A program made the position numbers and the translations under genes. The notes below the pieces were generated by a model. That model worked only from the letters and a program-made list of their open reading frames with translations, was not told where the DNA came from and searched no databases. DNA of 5,223 nucleotides from CAZGSG01 sp964528095 (GTDB taxonomy: Bacteria; Bacteroidota; Bacteroidia; Chitinophagales; Chitinophagaceae). Below, piece after piece: positions 1 through 4,870 of this stretch. Every line of letters begins with the position of its first letter. Positions within the stretch are counted from its first letter, which is position 1. Location of the stretch: the NCBI GenBank assembly GCA_964528095.1, contig CAZGSG010000397.1:1-5223 (forward strand), given 5' to 3'.

Positions 1-1813
1 CGCATACATCAGACCGTAAGATGGCTCCATACTGCCCTGCTATGTACACAGTAGAGTCCGGCGCAAAAGTGATAGCTTTCATTGAATAGTAGTTCGCTTT
101 GCCATGCTGGTTCCAGGTTTCGCCGCCATCGGTGGTCTTATAAACAACACCATATTCTGCACTGAAGTATCCTGCTTTTTCATTCATGAATCTGACATTA
201 AGAATGTCATCGTAATTATTAAAATTGCTCTTAAATACATCTTTCCAGTTCTTTCCTCCATCAATCGTTTTTTTCAGCATTCCGTTTTCCCCTGCAACAA
301 AACCAGTGTCTTTGTTTACAAACCAGATGGATGAAATATCTTCCAGTTTCCACAACATTTTCCAGGTTTTTCCACCATCGGTAGTCTGGTGGAGTTCATC
401 ACCTCTGGAGGCGAAGCCATTGTTTTCATCGGTAAAAAATATTTTTTGATATACCTCTCCATAAAACTCAGAAGACCATACGGGCGTCCAGGTTTCTCCG
501 CCATCTTTTGTTTTAACAATGATTCCTCCATAGGAAATGGTCACTGCCAGGAAGCCTGTATTCTTGTCGAGGAATTGAGCACAGGAAACATACTCATACC
601 CATATTGAGTGATGTTGATGGGTTTCCAGTTGAGGCCACCGTCATAGGTTTTGTAGATCCGTGCATGGTCACTGACTGATACAAAGCCTGTATCTGCATT
701 CAGAAAATGGCAGGTTTGAAAAACATCGTGATCGGCGTAATCGGTACCAACCGTAAATGCCAGCTGGTTCCAGGTTTGCCCCTTGTCAACTGTTTTATAA
801 ATATGATTGCTGGCAATGGCGTACCCTGTGTTAATAGTTGGCATGGAAACTCCAGCAATATCAATATAAGTTGGCGAATAGGTATTCCAGGTAGTTCCTC
901 CATCCGTGGACTTTAAGATCCTGCCTCTTGCACCTACTGCAAATCCGGTATTTTCATTGATAAAGTGAACAGCATAGAGATCGTATGCGTAGATGCGTGC
1001 AGACGGGCCGATATAATTCCAGGTTTGTCCCTTATCATCTGTTCTGTAAATGACCCCGTGTTCTCCGGAGGCAAATCCGGTTGTTTCATTGACAAAATGA
1101 ATTGAAAATATTTTATCCCCGATATTATAATTATTCCAGGTTTTTCCACCATCAGTAGTAGACAACAGCGTTGAATGCTCCCTGAAGGCAAAACCGGTAT
1201 TGATGTCTATGAATTTAATGTAAAGGGTATTGGAGGGAATTAAATTCACTGTAACCACTGGTTGCCAGGTAGCGCCTCCGTCTTCGGTCTTCAGGATATA
1301 TTGGGATGTTGCTCCGGCGTACCCTGTTTTCGAATCGATGAAATCGATAGAACTGATGTTTCTCCCACAATTGAAACGTTGCCAGGTATTACCGCCATCA
1401 TCAGAACGATAGATCATTCCATTAGTACTTGCCAGAAAAATAGTGTCTTTGCTAACAACATCCGCCATGGTGAAATTATCCGAAAAACCGACGGTCTTTT
1501 GCTGCCAGCTGATGCCTTTATCACTGGTGACATAAATTGCGTTGCTATTTCCACTCATTACACCTGTAGCCTCCTTGATATCGATAGCAGAGACTGCAGG
1601 AAATTGCTGTTGCGTGCTCCAGGTGGCTCCCTGATCTGTAGTTACCAGCAGATCACCGTTAGCGCTAAGGATAAAACCATTCATGGGATCTGTAAACAAT
1701 ATTTTGGAACAGGTATACCCTGAAGGCCTGGGATTCAACCATTCCCATTGGGCAAATGAAAGTGAAGAGAAAAATAATAATGGAGTCAGGATAAGTGCAA
1801 TTCTTCTGGTCAT
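1..1813 (-). CDS. Secreted YCF48/BNR-like repeat beta-propeller protein, C-terminus beyond the left edge
   Basis: Reading the minus strand from the ATG at 1813 gives 604 codons without a stop, continuing past position 1. Residues 1-21 form a signal peptide: basic MTRR, a hydrophobic core, then SLSFA with likely cleavage before Gln22. The mature part is a tandem array with the consensus NTGFA.G..G.I.KT.DGG.TW. The motif tryptophans fall at residues 65, 103, 144, 183, 226, 265, 309, 348, 396, 442, 484, 523 and 567, on average 42 residues apart, and a fourteenth unit begins at the edge. Such repeats are known from YCF48/HCF136-type propellers and BNR/sialidase-like folds, so two seven-bladed propellers are a fair inference. 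The protein is probably exported to the periplasm or cell surface. Large Bacteroidota proteins of this type often end in a type IX secretion sorting domain, which cannot be seen here. It carries no recognisable catalytic motif; binding or adhesion is a guess. Plus-strand frames across this region are shadows of the repeats. Confidence 0.93.
   Translation of the reverse strand, partial: MTRRIALILTPLLFFSSLSFAQWEWLNPRPSGYTCSKILFTDPMNGFILSANGDLLVTTDQGATWSTQQQFPAVSAIDIKEATGVMSGNSNAIYVTSDKGISWQQKTVGFSDNFTMADVVSKDTIFLASTNGMIYRSDDGGNTWQRFNCGRNISSIDFIDSKTGYAGATSQYILKTEDGGATWQPVVTVNLIPSNTLYIKFIDINTGFAFREHSTLLSTTDGGKTWNNYNIGDKIFSIHFVNETTGFASGEHGVIYRTDDKGQTWNYIGPSARIYAYDLYAVHFINENTGFAVGARGRILKSTDGGTTWNTYSPTYIDIAGVSMPTINTGYAIASNHIYKTVDKGQTWNQLAFTVGTDYADHDVFQTCHFLNADTGFVSVSDHARIYKTYDGGLNWKPINITQYGYEYVSCAQFLDKNTGFLAVTISYGGIIVKTKDGGETWTPVWSSEFYGEVYQKIFFTDENNGFASRGDELHQTTDGGKTWKMLWKLEDISSIWFVNKDTGFVAGENGMLKKTIDGGKNWKDVFKSNFNNYDDILNVRFMNEKAGYFSAEYGVVYKTTDGGETWNQHGKANYYSMKAITFAPDSTVYIAGQYGAILRSDVC
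113..1642 (-). repeat. Array of 13 tandem propeller-blade repeats (about 126 bp each)
   Basis: The Asp-box-like motif (S/T)xDxGxTW recurs 13 times with 38-48 residue spacing. At DNA level it shows on the plus strand as a recurring word resembling CCAGGTTTTTCCACCATC. Two copies, near 361 and 1136, are almost identical over about 24 bp. Four blades (residues 58-65, 96-103, 258-265 and 341-348) carry QG or KG in place of GG. The array is protein-coding and not a free-standing DNA repeat. Confidence 0.9.
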
Positions 1814-1893
1814 ACGGTTTGTGTAAAAAATAAAAGGGGAGATGAAGAGCAGCCAGGTCAATCAGGGGCCTGCCCGATGATACCGGATAAATA

Positions 1894-1924
1894 CAAAATT
1901 AAAAACAAATCAGGCAAAAGCAAA
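1894..1924 (-). promoter_or_regulatory. Bacteroidota-type promoter for the propeller-protein gene
   Basis: Read on the minus strand, a -33 box TTTG (1921-1924) lies exactly 19 bp before a perfect TAnnTTTG -7 box, TAATTTTG (1894-1901). This matches the known consensus for the primary sigma factor of Bacteroidota. It would start transcription near 1887-1890 and leave a leader of about 75 nt before the ATG at 1813. No Shine-Dalgarno sequence precedes that ATG; the sequence there is A/T-rich (TTTTATTTTTTACACAAACC), as is usual in this phylum. Confidence 0.72.
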
Positions 1925-2162
1925 TGTCAATTACAGGAAAACCATTTCCTTTTGCAGAGGTAGAAAATATAACGCAAGCCCCCCGGGTATTTCAAGTCAA
2001 TAAGGCTGTAGACGGCCAGAAAAGGCGCATGGACTACAAACGAGCAACTGTGAAGTTTTGGCAATAAGTGCCCCATAATTCCTGGCTTTTTCATTTTGGG
2101 ACAACCATTTGGGTGGATAACAATCTGCCAGTTCGCGAACACATAATCGTTTTATATTTAAT

Positions 2163-2211
2163 GTAAGCTGCAAAAACGCTTACCTTACTTTCATCTTTAT
2201 TACTGGTAAGC
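2163..2211 (+). promoter_or_regulatory. Leader with two mutually exclusive small hairpins upstream of the urea transporter
   Basis: GCTTAC (2178-2183) can pair with the upstream GTAAGC (2163-2168, 9-nt loop). Extended to GCTTACC (2178-2184), it can instead pair with the downstream GGTAAGC (2205-2211, 20-nt loop). The shared middle arm makes the two structures alternatives, as in attenuators. No uridine run follows either hairpin, and short repeats of this size can arise by chance, so a regulatory role is only a suggestion. Confidence 0.25.
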
Positions 2212-2247
2212 CTGTTTGCCGATGATGAATGCACCAATACTAAACAA

Positions 2248-3126
2248 ATGACTATCCAAAAGCAAAGTATTTCAAATATTGCAACACCTTTCTGTAAAGG
2301 TATTGGTCAAATCATGCTGCAGGATAATGCCTGGACAGGTTTGTTTTTTCTGGCAGGTATAGGCTGCGGTTCGTTGCTGATGGGGCTTGCCGCTATAGTA
2401 GCTGTAATAACAGGAACCCTTACTGCCATATTGCTGAAGTATGATAAAGAGGAGATCAATAGCGGGTTGTATGGTTTTAGTGCAGCGTTGGTTGGGGTTG
2501 CCTTGATTTGTTTCTTTCAACCATCGGTTATAATATGGGTAGCCGTTCTTGCTGGTTCTGCCCTGGCAACTATCATACAGCATGTATTCATTGTCAGCAA
2601 AATTCCAGGTTATACTTTTCCATTCATATTGGTTACCTGGCTTTTTCTAGTCATTGTTCACTATTATCCGACTTTAGTTGAGCCTCAGTCTGCAACCAAC
2701 ACTATTTATGCCCATAATTATCTTTTATTATTTTCTCACGGTTTCGGACAAGTGATTTTCCAGGATACTATATGGGCAGGAATCCTTTTTATCATTGGTG
2801 TGTTTATCAACCGGCCGGTGGCTGGTATGTATGCACTCGTGAGCATCGCTTTAAGCGGCTTGTTAGCTTACCTGTTGAAAGAACCTTTGCAAGATATTTA
2901 CCTGGGATTACTGAGTTATAACGCCGTATTATGTGCTATCGCTTTTGCGGGAAAAAAGGCAGTGGATCTATTAATGTCTTTGATAGCGGTGGTGCTGTCA
3001 GTACTGATCATGATCCAAATGAGAAATATGGGCCTGCCTGCGCTTACATTTCCTTTTGTATTTGCCACCTGGATCACCCTAGCCATAAAGAAGTTGAAGC
3101 AACCGCTTCAATTACAAAGGAAGTAA
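2248..3126 (+). CDS. Urea transporter (UT family)
   Basis: This 292-residue inner-membrane protein matches the bacterial urea channel/transporter family (Pfam UT, related to dvUT and mammalian SLC14), which passes urea down its gradient, usually as a trimer. The family's internal duplication is plain. Half one has GIGQIMLQDNAWTG (18-31), GLYGFSAAL (73-81) and the signature IPGYTFPF (119-126). Half two has GFGQVIFQDTIWAG (165-178), GLLSYNAVL (220-228) and the signature LPALTFPF (263-270). Nearly all of the chain is hydrophobic helix and the length is normal for a two-domain bacterial UT. The ATG at 2248 is preceded by A-rich AATACTAAACAA, typical of Bacteroidota, and lies 17 residues before the first conserved block. 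The pore-region Asn of half two (N225) is a Ser (S78) in half one. No urease or nickel genes adjoin it in this window, so it probably scavenges urea for nitrogen or lets it equilibrate. The family call is firm. Confidence 0.94.
   Translation: MTIQKQSISNIATPFCKGIGQIMLQDNAWTGLFFLAGIGCGSLLMGLAAIVAVITGTLTAILLKYDKEEINSGLYGFSAALVGVALICFFQPSVIIWVAVLAGSALATIIQHVFIVSKIPGYTFPFILVTWLFLVIVHYYPTLVEPQSATNTIYAHNYLLLFSHGFGQVIFQDTIWAGILFIIGVFINRPVAGMYALVSIALSGLLAYLLKEPLQDIYLGLLSYNAVLCAIAFAGKKAVDLLMSLIAVVLSVLIMIQMRNMGLPALTFPFVFATWITLAIKKLKQPLQLQRK
3092..3113 (+). promoter_or_regulatory. Stable hairpin within the last codons of the urea transporter gene
   Basis: TTGAAGC (3094-3100), a 4-nt loop AACC, and GCTTCAA (3105-3111) form a perfect 7-bp stem. 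It can be extended by a G-U pair (3093 with 3112) and an A-T pair (3092 with 3113). It ends 13 nt before the last base of the stop codon. The following sequence is A/G-rich, not T-rich, so it is not a standard intrinsic terminator. It could stabilise the 3' end of the mRNA or pause polymerase. Confidence 0.35.
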
Positions 3127-3186
3127 AGCTAATTCGCTAAACTATTCAATAACAACTATTTATGATACTTTATAAAATTTACATCA

Positions 3187-3212
3187 AATCGAATAAATCA
3201 TTTAATTCGATT
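3187..3212. promoter_or_regulatory. Inverted repeat, candidate operator of the toxin-antitoxin operon
   Basis: AATCGAAT (3187-3194) and ATTCGATT (3205-3212) are perfect 8-bp inverted arms separated by 10 bp. Their centres lie about 18 bp apart, close to two helical turns, which suits a dimeric HTH protein. The repeat sits 40 bp before the antitoxin start and just upstream of a -7-like box TACCTTTA (3228-3235). Antitoxins of type II modules commonly bind such sites and repress their own operon, so autoregulation by the neighbouring HTH protein is the natural inference. Confidence 0.5.
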
Positions 3213-3252
3213 ACGTTGTTTTTTTAGTACCTTTAGAAACAAAATACAGCGC

Positions 3253-3705
3253 ATGAGAACGATGGAAAAAAAAACCACGGCTAAGGAGCAACACATTGCG
3301 GAAGCTGTAAATGATAAGATTCAGCAATCCTTGTTGTACATAACTGAAAAAGAAAATGGAACAATTGAGATTTCGATCGGTCATGGTCAGTTTTTGACAG
3401 TGCCGGTTAAAGCAATCGTGCTACTCTCCGAGATTGTCGATAATATGGCAGAGGGAAAATCGAATACATTGTTTACAAATGACTCGGAATTAACAACACA
3501 AGAAGCCGCAGATTTGCTGAATGTCTCTCGTACCTATTTGATCAAATTGCTCGATCAAAAACAATTACCTTATCGGACATTGGGCAAGCACCGCCGAATC
3601 AGGTTGGATGATCTTAATCTGTACAAAGACAACATGCAAATGGAAAGAGAGAAGCAACTGCAATTTCTTGCTGATCAGTCTCAGGACTTAAATCTTGATT
3701 TTTAG
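3253..3705 (+). CDS. Excisionase-family HTH antitoxin of a PIN-type toxin-antitoxin pair
   Basis: The 150-residue protein has a winged HTH of the excisionase/MerR type (HTH_17) at residues 79-121: LTTQEAADLLNVSRTYLIKL, then a wing with YRTLGKHRRIRLDDL. The N-terminal 75 residues (IEISIGHGQFLTVPVKAIVL) are typical of antitoxins with this architecture, and the C-terminal tail (127-150) is charged and probably flexible, the part that usually holds the toxin. Known relatives are encoded directly before PIN-domain ribonucleases, as here, where the toxin ATG follows the stop by 3 bp. The protein should neutralise the toxin and repress the operon through the inverted repeat at 3187-3212. A second in-frame ATG at 3262 is an equally plausible start. 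Because the partner is truncated, this may now be an orphan antitoxin or a plain regulator. Confidence 0.85.
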   Translation: MRTMEKKTTAKEQHIAEAVNDKIQQSLLYITEKENGTIEISIGHGQFLTVPVKAIVLLSEIVDNMAEGKSNTLFTNDSELTTQEAADLLNVSRTYLIKLLDQKQLPYRTLGKHRRIRLDDLNLYKDNMQMEREKQLQFLADQSQDLNLDF

Positions 3706-3708
3706 CCT

Positions 3709-3915
3709 ATGGCCACAATTATTGCTGTGCTGGACGCAAATGTTTTGTATCCCGTTTTCTTGCGGGATTTTTTATTGACGTTAGCACATAACTACTTCTT
3801 TCAACCAAAATGGTCAGCTGAGATTCAAGATGAATGGAAACGCAATGTACTGCTTGAGCGGCCAGCGCTACAGAATAAACTTGGAGCCACTCAAACAGTC
3901 ATGCTGCCAAATTAA
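3709..3915 (+). pseudogene. PIN-domain toxin (VapC-like ribonuclease), 3'-truncated
   Basis: The 68-residue product starts like a PIN_3-type toxin: LDANVLYPVFLRDFLLTLA (8-26) with the first catalytic acid D9, then PKWSAEIQDEWKRN (33-46) with E42 at the second acidic position. Full-length relatives run to roughly 180-200 residues and end with a block of the type DPDDRHVLAAA that supplies the remaining metal-binding acids. Here resemblance fades after about residue 65 and the frame stops at LPN. None of the three forward frames between 3890 and 3980 restores the missing part, and the convergent gene ends only 64 bp downstream. A 3' deletion or recombination is therefore likelier than a single frameshift. 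The product should lack nuclease activity, though it could still bind the antitoxin. The 3-bp gap to the antitoxin gene suggests translational coupling. Confidence 0.78.
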
Positions 3916-3979
3916 CCGCCTTGGAAAACAGCAGCACCATCCCACAATAAATTTCTTTATATTATAGTTCATCAGGCTT

Positions 3980-4429
3980 TCACACCGGAAGTTCCGCCTG
4001 CATACAATTCAAAAAGCAAATGGTGAGGAAGGATATAAAAAATGTATAGGTCATCTGTTTATGACCCGGTACATAGTAGTCGCTGTTGAATTGCGGTACC
4101 TGCATTTCCCCGATCGAATAAAACAGCACAATCAGCAAGGCAGAAAAAACAAGTGCCAGTACAAACACAATCCATGGTGTCTTTGGCATCAATTTATTCG
4201 ATTGAATATGTTCAAGACTGGCTGCACTATAAAAAGCACTGGCAATACAACCAGCCACTATCCAAACTGCATAATACAAAACCTTGCTTCCAAACCCGGC
4301 CTGACCATTCAAGCGTCTGCCACCGGGTTCAGGAAGCAAGGTTACCAGTAATACGGCTGCAAGGTCTGTTACAACGATACAGCCACAGTAACACAAGAAG
4401 CAGTATCCGCATACTTTCAGGAAGCTCAT
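3980..4429 (-). CDS. Small four-helix membrane protein of unknown function
   Basis: I do not recognise this protein. From the ATG at 4429 it has 149 residues and four hydrophobic segments at about 4-32, 49-70, 84-107 and 126-143, so it should sit in the inner membrane. The first segment is rich in cysteine (C7, C10, C13, C15, C17), with more at C61, C138 and C142. The hydrophilic loop between helices one and two (residues 29-50, LPEPGGRRLNGQAGFGS) is encoded by a strong inverted repeat. An upstream in-frame ATG at 4480 would give 166 residues but overlap the preceding lipoprotein gene by 29 bp. The 4429 start leaves a 22-bp gap and begins right at the first helix, so I prefer it. It is the last gene of the apparent operon and converges on the truncated toxin. 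No terminator hairpin is evident after it. Confidence 0.7.
   Translation of the reverse strand: MSFLKVCGYCFLCYCGCIVVTDLAAVLLVTLLPEPGGRRLNGQAGFGSKVLYYAVWIVAGCIASAFYSAASLEHIQSNKLMPKTPWIVFVLALVFSALLIVLFYSIGEMQVPQFNSDYYVPGHKQMTYTFFISFLTICFLNCMQAELPV
4280..4343. repeat. 64-bp near-perfect inverted repeat inside a coding region
   Basis: The outer arms AACCTTGCTTCC (4280-4291) and GGAAGCAAGGTT (4332-4343) are perfect 12-bp complements. After a 1x2 internal bulge, AACCCGG (4293-4299) pairs with CCGGGTT (4323-4329), leaving a 23-nt loop. The 19 base pairs exceed what is expected by chance at this scale. The repeat encodes residues 29-50 of the membrane protein, the loop between helices one and two, and stays in frame. 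Candidates are a palindromic element inserted within a gene or an mRNA structure. Confidence 0.7.
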
Positions 4430-4451
4430 ACAACCGTTAGCTAAGGTTGCG

Positions 4452-4832
4452 CTAAAAAGAATGCAGGTACCATTTACCATCCTTCTTCACCATTTCAAAA
4501 GCCTCTTCTTTTGTGCCATCTGGTCCAAAAAGTATTTTCACGGTAGCCGCATCACCATTGACTACCGGATCGGCTGATACTTTCCCTTTTTCGAAATATT
4601 TTTTAAATTCCTTTTGCATATTTTCATCAGTGGCCGCCTGTGCGATCATTTTGCTGTCGCCATCCGCATCCGCTGCAATGAGCGCTGGTAAATTTGCATA
4701 ATTGCCATTTCTGGCCGCATCGAAAATAGCTTCCGCCAGGGCTTTCGGATCTCCCTGGGGATCTTTCGGTTTGCTATTGCAGCCTGTTGCTATAATGATA
4801 CTCATAGCCAAAATAATTAAGCGTGTTCTCAT
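4452..4832 (-). CDS. Small lipoprotein, DUF4878/NTF2-like
   Basis: The 126-residue product has a lipoprotein signal: MRTR, a hydrophobic stretch, then ATGC with lipidated C18 followed by Asn-Ser. The mature part begins with a DPKALAEAIFDAARNGNYAN helix (28-47), as in proteins that consume a per-residue budget in NTF2-like folds. It ends with strand-like segments AATVKILFGPDG (95-106) and AFEMVKKDGKWYLHSF (111-126). That closing E.V...GKWYL pattern is characteristic of DUF4878 and related NTF2-like lipoproteins of Bacteroidota, whose biochemical role is unknown. It should be anchored to the membrane facing the periplasm or the outside. The gene lies 38 bp after the upstream partial gene and 22 bp before the membrane protein gene, all on one strand, which suggests co-transcription. 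The A/T-rich sequence before its ATG has no Shine-Dalgarno site. The lipoprotein call is firm; the domain assignment is by sequence look only. Confidence 0.82.
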   Translation of the reverse strand: MRTRLIILAMSIIIATGCNSKPKDPQGDPKALAEAIFDAARNGNYANLPALIAADADGDSKMIAQAATDENMQKEFKKYFEKGKVSADPVVNGDAATVKILFGPDGTKEEAFEMVKKDGKWYLHSF

Positions 4833-4870
4833 GATTGTAGAAATTTAAGATATATGATTGGAGTCAGTTC

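Larger units (their letters stand above)
1814..2247. other. Divergent intergenic region, 434 bp, no convincing gene
   Basis: This stretch separates the leftward propeller gene from the rightward urea transporter. It contains the promoter at 1894-1924, a 10-bp perfect palindrome GTTCGCGAAC (2131-2140), a weak rightward -7-like box TATATTTA (2153-2160, seven of eight matches but no good -33 box), and the leader inverted repeats at 2163-2211. A 47-codon plus-strand frame (1924-2067, starting MSITGKPFPF) and a 71-codon minus-strand frame (1927-2142) are open, but neither resembles a known protein. No transposon ends or RNA genes are visible. Confidence 0.6.

Noticed and set aside
104..1412. Several 60-96 codon frames on both strands
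   Set aside because: They overlap one another and the long minus-strand frame, and their repeated patterns come from out-of-frame reading of the repeat DNA.
1262..1723. 153-codon plus-strand frame
   Set aside because: It lies opposite the propeller gene, whose minus-strand frame has a signal peptide and thirteen regular motifs. The plus-strand frame is a shadow of the repeats.
1927..2142. 71-codon minus-strand frame in the intergenic region
   Set aside because: It shows no recognisable domain or signal, overlaps another open frame, and ends next to the promoter of the propeller gene. It is probably chance.
2272..2583. 103-codon minus-strand frame
   Set aside because: It is antisense to the first half of the urea transporter, which is clearly identified by its duplicated UT motifs.
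3948..3963. Short A/T stem ATAAA/TTTAT as a terminator between the convergent genes
   Set aside because: Only five A-T pairs, too weak for an intrinsic terminator.
4061..4440. Two overlapping plus-strand frames of 95 and 96 codons
   Set aside because: They are antisense to the four-helix membrane protein gene, which has coherent hydrophobic segments and an operon context.
4430..4480. Upstream ATG at 4480 as the start of the membrane protein
   Set aside because: It would add 17 residues encoded mostly within the end of the lipoprotein gene (29-bp overlap). The ATG at 4429 begins directly at the first helix with a normal 22-bp gap.
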